Source: Gemmatales bacterium
Lineage (GTDB): Bacteria > Planctomycetota > Planctomycetia > Gemmatales > Gemmataceae
Direction of reading: 5' to 3'
Assembly: GCA_026004675.1 (NCBI GenBank)
Contig: BPJP01000004.1
Coordinates: 434,001-498,000 of the forward strand
DNA: 64,000 nt
This document shows, one piece after another, positions 1-10,236 of the stretch (the stretch's first letter is position 1; each line of letters starts with the position of its first letter). Made by a program: the position numbers and the translations under genes. Below the pieces are notes generated by a model, which was not told the DNA's origin, did not search any database, and saw nothing but the letters and a program-made list of their open reading frames with translations.

Positions 1-873
1 ATTCGGAATCTCTCCAAGGCGTCACCCAATCCGGACCAGTTCCCAAGCTTCAACGACGCCTTGCGTCAGGATATGGCACAGGAGACTAAGTTGTTTTTCG
101 CGACGATCCTGAAAGAAGATCGCAGCATCCTCGACTTTATTGATGCAGACTTTACTTTTGTCAACGAACGTCTAGCCCGGCATTATGGCATGAAAGGAAT
201 TCGCGGCGAAGAATTCCGCCGGGTCAAGGTTGACCGCGCCCAGCGAGGTGGCGTGTTGACCATGGCTACGGTGCTGACGGTCACCTCGAATCCTACACGA
301 ACCTCGCCTGTGAAACGTGGCAAATGGATTCTGGAAAATATCCTGGGCACTCCTCCGCCTCCTCCTCCGCCGGAAGTCGAAGAACTCGACGAAAGCAAAA
401 ACGCCGTCGAAGCCGGTTCGCTCCGGAAAAGAATGGAATTGCATCGGTCGAAGCCCATTTGCGCTTCTTGCCACGAACGCATGGACCCACTGGGATTCGG
501 CTTCGAAAACTACGACGCCATCGGTGCCTGGCGGAACAAAGACGGTCCATTTCCCATCGATGCATCGGGGACGCTGCCCGACGGCCAGAAATTCAATGGC
601 CCAGCCGAATTGAAAGCGATTCTCAAGATGCGCAAGAAAGATTTCGCCCGTTGCTTGAGTGAAAAGATGCTGACCTACGCCCTGGGCCGCGGTTTGGAGT
701 ATTACGACAAATGCGCCATTGATGAGATCGTGGCCAGGCTCGTGAAAAACGAGTACAGGTTTTCGGCTTTGATTCTCGCCGTCGTTCATAGCGATCCGTT
801 TCAAAAAACGGCGAGGCAAAGGGGACGAACATGCCTTGATCAGTGGTGTTTCGGCTCGAATCGTAGCCAATAA
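1..873 (+). CDS. DUF1592/DUF1588/DUF1585 cytochrome-like protein, C-terminal part
   Basis: The frame is open from the window edge, so the 5' end is missing. The visible part covers the end of DUF1592, then DUF1588 (GVLTMATVLTVTSNPTRTSP followed by KRGKWILENILG and seven prolines), then DUF1585 near the end (MLTYALGRGLEYYD). A CASCH motif at 460-474 followed by ERMDPLGFGFENYD is the usual haem-c-like motif of this family. Such proteins are abundant in planctomycetes, are exported, and normally pair with a DUF1552 gene; their function is not established. The last 20 or so residues look wrong. An A6 run at 803-808 precedes the tail, and one A fewer would give the family-typical FQKRRGKG ending. 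The stop used here overlaps the end of the convergent downstream gene. Confidence 0.85.
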   Translation: MRNLSKASPNPDQFPSFNDALRQDMAQETKLFFATILKEDRSILDFIDADFTFVNERLARHYGMKGIRGEEFRRVKVDRAQRGGVLTMATVLTVTSNPTRTSPVKRGKWILENILGTPPPPPPPEVEELDESKNAVEAGSLRKRMELHRSKPICASCHERMDPLGFGFENYDAIGAWRNKDGPFPIDASGTLPDGQKFNGPAELKAILKMRKKDFARCLSEKMLTYALGRGLEYYDKCAIDEIVARLVKNEYRFSALILAVVHSDPFQKTARQRGRTCLDQWCFGSNRSQ

Positions 874-1912
874 TCCAACCAGCGATAGGAGAGGTTTCTG
901 GCCTTTTCGGGATAGCCGTGTTTGCCGCCATGGTGAAAGAAGCCGACTCGATCACCGGCGTCGAGCAGGCGATAGACTGGCAGCACCGAGCGCACGAAAG
1001 TCCAACTGGCATCGCCGTCGGCGCTTCCACCGCCAAGGATCAGGATTGGTCGTGGAGCGACCAATGCCAACACCTCATGGTGTTCATACTCGGGGATCAA
1101 CGGCTTGATCTTTTCCGTCAGATACCATGGATCCGACCAGTTGCTCATGCGCAACCCGATACCACCTTCATTGAACACGCCGACCTGGTAGCGCGGCTCG
1201 AAGGCCATGGCGTAGAGTACTTCTTTGGCGCCCAGGGAAAAGCCGATGCAGCCGATGCGGTTGATGTCGACTTCCGGTCTGGATTCAAGGAAATCGATGC
1301 AGCGCGACGCATCGAATGTCATTTTGCCCATGCCGGTCCAGCCGGGTCGGCGTTTGGCCAGGGCTCTGGCCTGACCCAAAGCCCATCCCGTTGGGTCTTT
1401 GAGGATGTAGCATTCTGGACTGAGAGTGACATAGCCACGCTGGGTGAGTTGCCATGCCAAAGCCAGGTCGGAGCGTTTGCCCAGACCAACCGGTTCCCGC
1501 AGTGTCTGCTTTGTTGTTTGATGGAATACCACGACGGCCGGGCGTTTTTTCTCCGTGTTTTAGCCCCTTGGGAACAAGCAAATAGGCACGAATCCGGTCA
1601 TCTCCTTCGGAATGGAAACTGACAAGGAAACGCGTACCGGCGTCGGTTTTTCTCTGTCTTTTCGATGCGTGCATCGAGTTGTTTCGGTTTTTGTGGAGGC
1701 GTACCCAGGAGTTTTTGCCATTTGTGAATCAGTTGCTTTCTCCTGGCGTACCAACCTTTGGGAGTGGCAATGTGTTTGCCTTCTTCGTCGACCAACAAGG
1801 GTTTCAAGCCAAGTTTCGCCGGTGGCAGTTTTTCGTAGGGCTTCTGCACAATGTCGCGCCAATCGATCCTTTCTTGTCCCAGTAGCAAGACGCTCAACCA
1901 TAGTGCTGACAT
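840..1912 (-). CDS. Exported alpha/beta hydrolase (dienelactone hydrolase/acetyl-esterase type), frame-disrupted
   Basis: The product is spread over three frames. The N-terminus MSALWLSVLLLGQERIDW looks like a signal peptide; it starts at 1912 with GGGAG about 8 bases upstream. The middle part contains GDDRIRAYLLVPKG. The C-terminal part carries the nucleophile elbow GFSLG, an APRPILILGG strand and a late GKHGYP histidine, as in dienelactone hydrolase-like esterases. The parts join perfectly if one base is removed from the T5 run at 1647-1651 and one from the T6 run at 1545-1550 (A runs on the coding strand). The second repair gives EKRPAVVVFHQTTKQT, a typical family strand. The order and completeness of the domains suggest one functional gene with sequence errors. 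The substrate is unknown. Confidence 0.75.
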
Positions 1913-1961
1913 GGACGCTCCCGATGGAAATGGGCCAAAGGTGTCGAATCGCCATTTGCTT

Positions 1962-1988
1962 TGCCTGCCCAATCAGGCAGTATATACT
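1962..1988 (+). promoter_or_regulatory. Candidate promoter with inverted repeat upstream of the HAD/GH65 operon
   Basis: TTGCCT at 1961-1966 and TATACT at 1983-1988 are 16 bases apart and resemble a housekeeping -35/-10 pair on the + strand. A perfect inverted repeat TGCCTG-N6-CAGGCA (1962-1979) overlaps the -35 and spacer, which would suit a repressor site. It lies between the divergent hydrolase (start 1912) and the sugar-phosphate operon. This is pattern recognition only. Confidence 0.3.
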
Positions 1989-2120
1989 TATTGGCCACCG
2001 TCAAGCCAATCGAATCGTCCCGTCTTTCGCTGTCCTCTTTGAACGTGCGGTTCGAACGTGGTTTTGAGAACAGGCCGAGGTGGTGTCCAAACAGCCTCGT
2101 CCCTAAAACAGGTAGATCTC

Positions 2121-2871
2121 ATGCAACAGGAAAAGCTTTCCCATCACGCGCGACCGCTACGACGCGGTGTTGTTCGACCTTGACGGGGTTTTGACGTCCA
2201 CCGCCCGAATCCACCGGCTGTGCTGGAAGAAAATGTTTGATCAATTCCTCGAATACTGGTCGAAAGCGCATGGGGAGAAATTCGAGCCATTTACAGACGA
2301 TGATTATTTCAAGTACGTCGACGGCAAGCTGCGTTACGAAGGGGCGCGAAGTTTTCTCGAGTCGCGAGGGATCGTCCTGCCGCAGGGAGACGCCGATGAA
2401 ACGCCCAATTTCCAAACGGTTTGCGGTCTGGGCAATTTCAAAGACTCATTGGTCAAGGACGCCATTCGTTCAGGAGGCGTGGAGAAATACGAGGGATCGA
2501 TCAAGTGGGTTGAACAACTGCGACAGGGCGGATTGCGAACGGCGGTCGTTTCGTCCAGCAGCAATTGCGCGGAGGTGCTCCAGGCGGCTGGCATCGCCGA
2601 CCTTTTTGACGTTCGTGTCGATGGTGTCGTAGCTCGCGAACTGCATTTGGCAGGCAAGCCGGCACCCGATACGTTTTTGAAAGCGGCTCAACTCCTCGGT
2701 GTACCGCCCGGTCGTGCAGTCGTTGTCGAGGACGCTATTTCGGGCGTCGAGGCCGGACGGCGTGGCAACTTCGCCCTGGTCATCGGCGTGGATCGTGACC
2801 AGCAGCGGGATGCCTTGCTGGCACATGGTGCCGATATCGTCGTTAATGATTTAGCTGAGCTTCTGGCTTGA
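2121..2871 (+). CDS. HAD-family beta-phosphoglucomutase-like hydrolase
   Basis: HAD superfamily subfamily IA protein of about 250 residues. Motif I is LFDLDGVLT with the nucleophile Asp, motif II is the VVSSSSN segment, the conserved Lys is in AGKPAPDTF, and motif IV is VVEDAISGVEAG. The cap domain lies between motifs I and II. The immediately following GH65 gene makes beta-phosphoglucomutase (beta-Glc-1-P to Glc-6-P) the most likely role. The main frame opens only at a GTG at 2167, inside motif I. The plausible ATG at 2121 (MQQEKL) comes into frame if one C is removed from the C3 run at 2140-2142, giving SITRDRYDAVLFDLDG. A short start at 2167 would lack the first strand and is unlikely. Confidence 0.8.
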
Positions 2872-2959
2872 ATCCGCTTTCGGCACAGGGAAACCTGAAC
2901 CCGTTCAAAGGGGGTCGCTTCGAATCGCCATCCGAACTGGCATTGACAGAGAGGCTCGT

Positions 2960-5333
2960 ATGATCAAGCGCCAACCGATACTACCGCCGGAATTCATCTA
3001 TCCGATCGACAATTGGAGATTGATCGAAAAGAGGTTCGCTCCCGAATTGCTGGGTCAAACGGAGACGATCTTTTCCACGGCCAACGGCTACCTGGGAAAT
3101 GCGCGGGGGGCTTCGAAGAGGGAACACCGAAATGCCAACACGGCACTTTTATCAATGGCTTTTATGAAACCTGGCCTATCCCCTATGGCGAACGAGCCTT
3201 CGGATTCGCTACCACGGGCCAGGACCATCGTCAATGTTCCTGACGGCAAGATCATCCGGTTATTCGTCGACGACGAACCTTTCGACTTGGAAAGCGCCAA
3301 CATCATCCATTTCCAGCGCTCGCTCGACATGCGCGACGGTACGCTCGACCGCGAAGTGTTGTGGGAGACTCCTTCAGGCAGGCGCGTGTTGATCCAATCG
3401 CGCCGTTTGATCTCTTTTCATGAAAAACACCTGGCGGCAATCGATTATTCCGTGACCGTTCTCAACGCCAAAGCGTCCCTGGTCGTTAGCTCTGAGATCG
3501 TACAACACCCCGCCGAAAAAAACGACGGCGCCGATCCTCGTCAGGCGCCGGGTTTCAAGCACGATCCTCTTTTATCCAGCAGCGGTGATGCTCACGACCT
3601 GCGCCTTTTATTGACCTACACCACGCAAAACAGCCGAATGAGCCTTGGCTGCGGCATCGATCATACGGTCGCCACCGAATGCCAGTGGTCATCCAAAATC
3701 AATTGGACCAAGGAAGGGGGGCAGTGTCGTCTTTTCGATCGTTGCCGAGCCGGGACTTACTTTTCACGTGACCAAATACATCACTTACCATACTTCGCGA
3801 CAGATCAAGACCGAAGAACTTCGAAGCCGATCCGGCCTGGACGCTCGATCGAGCCAAGCTGCATGGGTTCGAACAGATTCTGGCCGACCAGAGGGCTTAT
3901 CTCGACGATTTCTGGGATCGTTCCGATGTTGAAGTTTCGGCAGCTCATCCGCGTGCCCAGCAAAGCATGCGCTGGAATCTATTTCAACTGATCCAAGCGG
4001 CAGGCCGCGCTGATCGCATGGGCATCCCGGCCAAGGGCCTGACAGGGCAGGCTTACGAAGGACAGTATTTCTGGGATATGGACATGTACGTGTTGCCTTT
4101 CCTCACGTACACATCGCCCAGGCTGGCCCGGAATCTCCTGATGTTCCGATACAACATGCTCGATCACGCTCGCCAGCGTGCCCGCACCGTCAGCCAGAAA
4201 GGAGCACTTTTCCCCTGGCGAACGATCAATGGCGAAGAAGCATCAGCGTATTACGCCGCCAGCACGGCACAATACCATATCAATGCCGCCATCGCCTTCG
4301 GTCTGCGCCGCTATGTTCAAGTCACCGGGGGATCGCGAGTTCCTTTTCGAGTACGGGGCGGAAATCCTGGTCGAAACGGCCAGGCTATGGTACGATCTCG
4401 GCTTCTTTTCCGACCGCAAGGGAGGGCAATTCTGCATTCACGGCGTGACGGGACCAGATGAATAACACCACGGTGGTCAACAACAATACCTATACCAACT
4501 TGATGGCGCGCGAAAACCTTCTCTGTGCCGTCTGGGCGGTAAACCTGCTCCGCAACGAAAGCCTGGCGCACTTCGCCGCCCTCAAACACCGCACCAAACT
4601 TGAGGACCACGAAATCGACGACTGGCAGCGCGCCGCCGATCGAATGTACATCCCTTACGACGAACTGCTCGGCATCCATCCCCAAGACGACAGTTTTCTC
4701 GATCGGAAAGTCTGGGATTTAGAGAACACGCCGCCCGACAAGTTTCCTTTGCTTCTCCACTATCATCCTTTGGTGATCTACCGGCACCAGGTGCTCAAGC
4801 AGGCCGACGTCGTCCTGGCCTTGTTTCTGCTCAGTAACCAGTTTTCCAAGGAACAAATGGCCCGTGACTTCGACTACTATGACCCGTTGACAACGGGTGA
4901 TTCGTCTCTGTCGGCTTGCATTCAAAGTATCGTTGCCGCGGATATCGGCTACGAAGATAAGGCGCTGGAATACCTGCGCTACGCTCTTTTGATGGACCTT
5001 GCAGATGTCGGAGGCAATGTCAAAGATGGCTGCCATATCGCCTCCATGGGCGGAACCTGGATGGCGATGACGTATGGGTTGGCCGGCATGCGCGACCACG
5101 GGGGCCAGATTTCGTTCGATCCGAAAATCCCAGTGGAGAACTTGCGCTTTCACCTCACCATCCGCGGACAAAAGCTGATCGTGAGCATCAACGGCGATTG
5201 GATGACCTACCTGCTTAGGGAAGGATCGGGGCTGTCCATTTGGCATCGGGGCAAGGAACTCAGGCTGAAAGAGGGCGTGCCGGTCACGGAAAAACTCAGC
5301 GCCCTGGACATTGCGGAATTAAACTACGGTTAA
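2960..5333 (+). CDS. GH65 disaccharide phosphorylase (trehalose/maltose/kojibiose type), four frame breaks
   Basis: Glycoside hydrolase family 65, about 790 residues when joined. The N-terminal beta-sandwich begins YPIDNWRLIEKRF and TIFSTANGYLGNARG. The (alpha/alpha)6 barrel carries YEGQYFWDMDMYVLPFL, and the catalytic acid lies in HGVTGPDEY. The beta-sandwich tail ends near RGQKLIVSINGD. The gene runs through frames 2, 3, 1, 2 and 3. Removing one base at each of the G6 run 3716-3721, about 3817-3819, the G5 run 4327-4331 and the AA at 4464-4465 restores a continuous GH65. The last break puts a stop right after the catalytic GPDE. With the HAD gene 88 bases upstream it would phosphorolyse a disaccharide to beta-Glc-1-P and isomerise that to Glc-6-P. 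The exact substrate cannot be told from sequence. Confidence 0.85.
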
Positions 5334-5339
5334 GCTCTC

Positions 5340-6317
5340 TCAATCGGACTGGGCGGCGCGAGCGATCGGCAAGCCGGGCAGGGCACGGAGAAAGCGCTGG
5401 ATGTAGGTCTTCTCGTCGGCGAGTTTCTCGGCTTGTTGAAAGAAACGGCGTGCTTCTTGTTTCCGGCCATCGAACCACAACTCGTAAGCATAAAGAAATA
5501 ACAAAACCGGGTCGTTTGGACGACTCTCGATCAGCCCGCGTAGTTTTCGGAGATATTGTTCGAAGTCGTTCGCGTTGTCGCCGTAATATTGGCGAGGCTG
5601 AAAGGCTACGAGCGGCCATTCGGCGCGCAATTTCATTCCGGTTTCGATGGCCGCTAAGGCTTCACGGTATTGGCTTCGTGCGAACCGGGCTTCCGCCAGC
5701 AAGAACCAGCCCATTGCCTGCCTCGGCAGCACTTGGGTGGCTCGCTCGAACCGGCGTTCGGCCAGCCCATATTGCCGCTGACGAAATGCTTGTTTGCCCA
5801 AAGCAATTAGCCGAGCGTGTTCGTCTCGCGGATTGTCCGCTGGTTCGAGTGGGATTTCCGGTTCGGCTTTGCGGGGCATCGGATTTTGCGGCCCAGGAGG
5901 AATCTCATCCTTGGCGCGTTCCCTCTCTTCGGGACGCAACGGTCGAAAGTCGCCTGCCTTTTCTCCCGGCAGCGGCCGAAGCGCTTCTTCCGGTTTTCCC
6001 CGCTTTGGTTCGATACGAATAAAGCGATCGCCGTTGTCATCGATCGGCACGTCTGCGGGGGGCGCCTCGACGATCTGATTGATGATGATCGGTGGGGTAA
6101 CGACGATCGGCGGCGGGCTGTACACCACCGTAACACTGCGATAGTAGGGGACATAAATAGGGGCAGCGTAATAAGAGCGACCCACGGAGAAAACAAAATT
6201 CCGTCCGGTTACGGTGAAGCCAGCCCGATAACCATATCCAGGCCAATAAGGATATTGGGCCGGCGAAGGCGTTTGCCAGCTAAGGGCGACAATTAGTGCT
6301 AAGACCAGACACCGCAT
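5340..6317 (-). CDS. Secreted TPR-repeat protein
   Basis: A 325-residue protein with a signal peptide (MRCLVLALIVALSWQTPSPAQ) followed by a Tyr/Pro-rich segment (YPYWPGYGYRAG, YYAAPIYVPYYRS) common in planctomycete exported proteins. Next come a charged, proline-rich linker and C-terminal TPR-like helices (residues about 170-310: GKQAFRQRQYGLAERRFERA, AMGWFLLAEARFARSQYREA, LLFLYAYELWFDGRKQEA). It is convergent with the GH65 gene, with only 6 bases between their stops. A role as a cell-envelope scaffold is inferred; no enzymatic motif is visible. Confidence 0.8.
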   Translation of the reverse strand: MRCLVLALIVALSWQTPSPAQYPYWPGYGYRAGFTVTGRNFVFSVGRSYYAAPIYVPYYRSVTVVYSPPPIVVTPPIIINQIVEAPPADVPIDDNGDRFIRIEPKRGKPEEALRPLPGEKAGDFRPLRPEERERAKDEIPPGPQNPMPRKAEPEIPLEPADNPRDEHARLIALGKQAFRQRQYGLAERRFERATQVLPRQAMGWFLLAEARFARSQYREALAAIETGMKLRAEWPLVAFQPRQYYGDNANDFEQYLRKLRGLIESRPNDPVLLFLYAYELWFDGRKQEARRFFQQAEKLADEKTYIQRFLRALPGLPIARAAQSD

Positions 6318-6481
6318 GCCCCGTCCTTTCGCGCCGGCTTGAAATGAATATGCCGGTTCTTGTGAGATTATCGATTGTGCGAGCCATTACTGCAAGCAAA
6401 TTGTTCGAAGGCGGGAAAGAACTTGCAGTTGTCGTAGGGTTAGCCGGATATTGCCTGGTGTGTACGTTGGTTCAACAAAAG

Positions 6482-6556
6482 GGTGAGAGAGGGGACTTGA
6501 ACCCCCAACCCCCAGATCCACAGTCTGGTGCTCTGACCAATTGAGCTACTCTCACC
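6482..6556 (-). tRNA. tRNA-His (anticodon GTG)
   Basis: Read on the - strand, the sequence folds as a cloverleaf. It has an 8-bp acceptor stem GGTGAGAG/CTCTCACC that includes the G-1:C73 pair diagnostic of tRNA-His. It has a D-arm GCTCAATTGGTCAGAGC, an anticodon stem CCAGA/TCTGG with loop CTGTGGA (anticodon GTG), and a T-arm with GGTTCAAGTCC. CCA is not encoded. No tRNA lies next to it. Confidence 0.95.
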
Positions 6557-6692
6557 ATCATGGACATGCTTTTCACAATTCTATCTTGGACGGACAATGA
6601 AGCAAGGTGTTGTGCCGATTGTGTCGAGCGGAATTCGACCGTTCGTCAGCGATTGCATGGGAAAATGTGCCGAGCGGAGACCGATCCGGCCA

Positions 6693-7991
6693 TCACAGCA
6701 TGGCATTTTCCGAAGGGGAACCGGACGCTTTGAAGGACCAGGCATAAGGCTGATCGTACAGAAATACGCGTACTTCATCTCCTTCGGCTTTTCCTTCACT
6801 ATCCCGCGGCACAAGAACAAAGCCATCGGCTTTCGTAGTGGAACTCAGGATGGAGGCTCCGCTCGTTGCCAGAGGTTCGACCTGTCCTTGGGAGATGCGA
6901 ACTCGGACATAATCCAGCCGGCCGACTGCCGACACGATCTTCCGAGCCAAGGGCAGGGTCACAGCAACGTAAGGCAAGTTTCTGTCTCGACCGCCAAGGA
7001 TTCGAATGGCCCGGCCAGCGAATAGGTCGTACGCGCTCAAGCAAGAAACGGGATTGCCTGGCAAAAGAAAGACCGGGCGACGGTCGAGAAAGCCAAGGCC
7101 AGCTGGGCTGGCTGGTCGCATGGCCACACCATGGACCGCAAGTTCGCCCATTTTCGCAATGATTCGTGGCGCGTGGTCCTCTTTGCCGACCGACGAGCCT
7201 CCCGAAATCAGAACCACATCGCCAGCGGTTAGCGCGATCGCCTCGCGGATAGCCTCTACTCGATCAGGAATGATCGGCGCTTTCTCGGGAATGCCTCCGT
7301 CTCGGCGGACCAACGCTTCTAGCATTACTGAATTGCTGTCGACGATGTGATGGTTTGTCGGCTTCGAGCCGCAGGGCAACAATTCGTCACCCGTTACAAG
7401 AATATTGACAACGGGTCGCCGAATGACGCGAACGGGTGCGGCGCCGATCGCAGCGAGGATGGCGACATCCTGAGGTCGAAGGACTCGATACGCAGGTAAA
7501 ACGACATCGCCGCAAGCTATGTCCTCGCCGATGTGGCCAACGTGTTTTCCTGGAGGCACGGCCTCCACGACGGCAACTTTGCCTTGCCGTTCCTCGGCCA
7601 ATTCCGCCGGCACGACAGCATCGGCACCTTTCGGCATCGGTGCGCCGGTCATGATGCGCACGGCCTGGCCTGGTGCGACTTCGACGTCGCATGCTCGACC
7701 CGGGTATGCTTCTCCTACGATCGCGAATTCCAGCGGGTTGTACGTTCCCGCTCCAAACGTCTCTTCACCTTTCAAGGCGTAGCCATCCATGGCGGCACGA
7801 TTGAACGGCGGTATGTCGATCTCGGAAATAATGTCTTCGGCCAACACGCGCCCCGCCGCTTCGTGGAGAGCGATCGACTCGTGAGGCAATGGTTGCAGCC
7901 GGTCGTCCAGCATCTTGAGTACGCAGGCGACATCCACGCGCTCCTGAAACCCACGCATGCGTACGTCGCGAATTCTCGTAGGATCGGACAT
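6693..7991 (-). CDS. moeA: Molybdopterin molybdotransferase MoeA
   Basis: A 432-residue MoeA, the enzyme that inserts molybdate into adenylylated molybdopterin in the last step of Moco synthesis. Visible family features are PPFNRAAMDGYAL, the RIMTGAPMPKGADAVV segment, VNILVTGDELLP, DSNSVMLEALV, LISGGSSVGKEDH of the MoCF_biosynth domain, and LLPGNPVSCLSAYDLFA. The C-terminal domain IV follows. Length and motif order are normal. No other Moco gene is nearby. The start ATG at 7991 is the first in frame. Confidence 0.95.
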   Translation of the reverse strand: MSDPTRIRDVRMRGFQERVDVACVLKMLDDRLQPLPHESIALHEAAGRVLAEDIISEIDIPPFNRAAMDGYALKGEETFGAGTYNPLEFAIVGEAYPGRACDVEVAPGQAVRIMTGAPMPKGADAVVPAELAEERQGKVAVVEAVPPGKHVGHIGEDIACGDVVLPAYRVLRPQDVAILAAIGAAPVRVIRRPVVNILVTGDELLPCGSKPTNHHIVDSNSVMLEALVRRDGGIPEKAPIIPDRVEAIREAIALTAGDVVLISGGSSVGKEDHAPRIIAKMGELAVHGVAMRPASPAGLGFLDRRPVFLLPGNPVSCLSAYDLFAGRAIRILGGRDRNLPYVAVTLPLARKIVSAVGRLDYVRVRISQGQVEPLATSGASILSSTTKADGFVLVPRDSEGKAEGDEVRVFLYDQPYAWSFKASGSPSENAML

Positions 7992-8043
7992 AGAGACGGC
8001 ACCCGTGCTCTTTTTTAAGTGACTGAACTGCTTGTCGAATCAT

Positions 8044-9912
8044 TTATGGCAACACGAAAACTTCCAGCCGAGAGGAGCGGGTCGGCGAGCGATAAACCCG
8101 CTGGACAGCTTTGTCGAAATCCCCGACTTTTGCCTGGTAGATATTCATAAACTTCTGGGGGTTACGGTCGACTAATGGGAACCAGGTGCTTTGTATTTGC
8201 ACCATGATGCGATGCTCTCGTCGAAAGGAGTGGTAAACGTCGGGAATGTCGAAGGTGATTTGGGTGGGCTTCCCTGGCGTGAAAGGGGCTGGTTTTTCGA
8301 GGCTGTTGCGAAATTTGCCGCGGATTACATCGCCGCGTACCAGTTGCTGAAATCCGCCCATGCGAACTTCCGTCGGATTGGGCTGTGGATCAGGATAGTC
8401 ATCCGGATAAACGTCGATCAACTTGACGATCCAGTCGGAGTCGGTACCTGTTGTGGAAACGTGCAACCGAACGCGAATCGGTCCCGCAAGCGTTATATCT
8501 TCTTCCAGCGGTTCCGTCTGATAGACGAGCACGTCCGGCCTGCTGGCAGCGAAACGTTGATCGGCAACCATATACTCAGGGACCATGCCGACGACAGGTT
8601 TGCCGATGTATGGCACTGGTTTGGCGGGGTCGCTGGTATATTCATCGTATTCGCCCTCGGCCTCGTCGGGAGGAGTGAAGGATAAACTGCCATTGGCGCG
8701 AAGGTAAAGTGCTTTTTTTCTGGCAGTTTTGGGTGGCCAGGTCGGATAACGCCGCCATTGGTTGGTGCCGGTTTCAAACATCCATGCCTTGGGTCCTTGA
8801 TAATCTCCTTTGCCTTTGAGATACGACTCGAAAAAAGGGAATTCAATTTTTTCGCGGTAAAAAATGGCTGTTTTTGCATTGAAAGAAACATGGCCGAGCG
8901 AAGCTCCGTCGCCGCTCTCCCAGCCGCCATGATGCCAGGGGCCCATAACGATCATGTTTCGCGATTGGAAGCCCTGTCGCTCGATACTTTTGAACGTCGC
9001 CAGAACGCCGAACAGGTTTTCCGCATCAAACCATCCCCCGACGGAGAGCACCGGTGGTTTGATGTTTTTCAGATGGGGGCGCAAATTCCGCGCTTGCCAG
9101 AAATGATCGAACGTGCCGTGTTGCATCAGCTTGTCCCAAAACGGAACCGGTTCGTCGGTGAAAAAACGTGCTTTGACGTCGGCTGCTGTGCCAACACGGA
9201 GGAAAAACTCGTAACCATCGGGCGTTCCATAGTCAAACGTTCTGCCGAATTTCTTGGTCGGCTTGGGACGATAGATGCCGTGTCTCGACAAGAAATGAAA
9301 AGCGTGGGCCAGAAAAAACGCACCATTATGGTGCCAGTCGTCTCCCGTAAACCAATCGATAACTGGTGCTTGCGGTGAGGCTGCTTTAAGGGCCGGGTGA
9401 GCGTCGATCATACCGGCGGCTACATAGAAACCAGGATAGGAAATGCCCCACATCCCCACCTTTCCGTTATTGTTCGGCACATTCTTGACAAGAAAATCAA
9501 TCGTGTCGTACGTGTCGGTGGATTCATCAATGTCCTTGGGGCCTTTTTTTTCCAGATGCGGTCGCATGTGTACGAATTCGCCTTCCGACATCCAACGCCC
9601 GCGCACATCCTGGTACGCAAATATGTAACCCGATCTGGCAAACAACTCCGACGGCCCCAACTGCGAGGGATATCGGTCGACCCCGTAAGGACGAACGCTG
9701 TACGGGGTACGTTTGAATAGAATCGGGTAGCGGCGGGAATCGTCTTTCGGAACGTAAACAGCGGTGAATAACCGTTTGCCGTCGCGCATCGGAATTCGAT
9801 ACTCGTACTTGGTGTAGTGCGCCTTGATGTATTCCACGCTTTGAGCCGACAGACTGCTGGCAGACACCGAAGCGAAAAAGAGCGCGGTGACAACTTTCAA
9901 TACCACTTTCAT
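8044..9912 (-). CDS. CocE/NonD-family exported hydrolase (X-Pro dipeptidyl-peptidase-like)
   Basis: A 622-residue protein with a cleavable signal peptide (MKVVLKVVTALFFASVSA, then SLSAQ). The alpha/beta hydrolase domain of the X-Pro dipeptidyl-peptidase S15 family follows: RDGKRLFTAVYVPKD, then YQDVRGRWMSEGEF, the nucleophile motif GMWGISYPGF, and a helical cap. The C-terminal jelly-roll (XPDC) domain has GPIRVRLHVSTTGTDSDW and FRREHRIMVQIQSTWFP. Members cleave peptides, esters or acylated substrates. The natural substrate here is unknown. It acts outside the cytoplasm. Confidence 0.9.
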   Translation of the reverse strand: MKVVLKVVTALFFASVSASSLSAQSVEYIKAHYTKYEYRIPMRDGKRLFTAVYVPKDDSRRYPILFKRTPYSVRPYGVDRYPSQLGPSELFARSGYIFAYQDVRGRWMSEGEFVHMRPHLEKKGPKDIDESTDTYDTIDFLVKNVPNNNGKVGMWGISYPGFYVAAGMIDAHPALKAASPQAPVIDWFTGDDWHHNGAFFLAHAFHFLSRHGIYRPKPTKKFGRTFDYGTPDGYEFFLRVGTAADVKARFFTDEPVPFWDKLMQHGTFDHFWQARNLRPHLKNIKPPVLSVGGWFDAENLFGVLATFKSIERQGFQSRNMIVMGPWHHGGWESGDGASLGHVSFNAKTAIFYREKIEFPFFESYLKGKGDYQGPKAWMFETGTNQWRRYPTWPPKTARKKALYLRANGSLSFTPPDEAEGEYDEYTSDPAKPVPYIGKPVVGMVPEYMVADQRFAASRPDVLVYQTEPLEEDITLAGPIRVRLHVSTTGTDSDWIVKLIDVYPDDYPDPQPNPTEVRMGGFQQLVRGDVIRGKFRNSLEKPAPFTPGKPTQITFDIPDVYHSFRREHRIMVQIQSTWFPLVDRNPQKFMNIYQAKVGDFDKAVQRVYRSPTRSSRLEVFVLP

Positions 9913-10236
9913 GGCGTTCTCCCTGGTGAAGACAAGCAGCAGGCGCAGTCAGTTTAATGGACGGCAGCGGCGTGATGCCAATGATTTGTATTCCTCTCCC
10001 GCAACTACCATCAGAAGGTTACGATCGAGAGGTTCGCTATTCTTCCCTCTTGGCAGAGCAGGTAGAATAGAACATCTGCGATCGATGCACGTTGTCGACG
10101 ATAGTGGATCATACCCTTTTGTGCGCTGGTCGGATGACGGCGGTCGATTATACTGAAGATTTCAGCAGCATGGCACAGAGGACGCTGCACTTTGACCACT
10201 GAGTAACGCCTCTCCTGTTGGAGAGTTGATCACCCG
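9913..10236. other. Divergent intergenic region, no gene seen
   Basis: This 324-base stretch separates the CocE gene (-) from guaA (+) and must hold both promoters. I found no convincing ORF, purine riboswitch core or strong hairpin. A GGAGAG ahead of the guaA ATG (about 10219-10224) is a possible ribosome binding site at 12-base spacing. Confidence 0.5.

Noticed and set aside
1545-4465. Programmed ribosomal frameshifting in the GH65 and hydrolase genes
   Set aside because: Four to seven breaks in a few kb, at differing sequences and without shared slippery sites or stimulatory structures, fit sequence error better.
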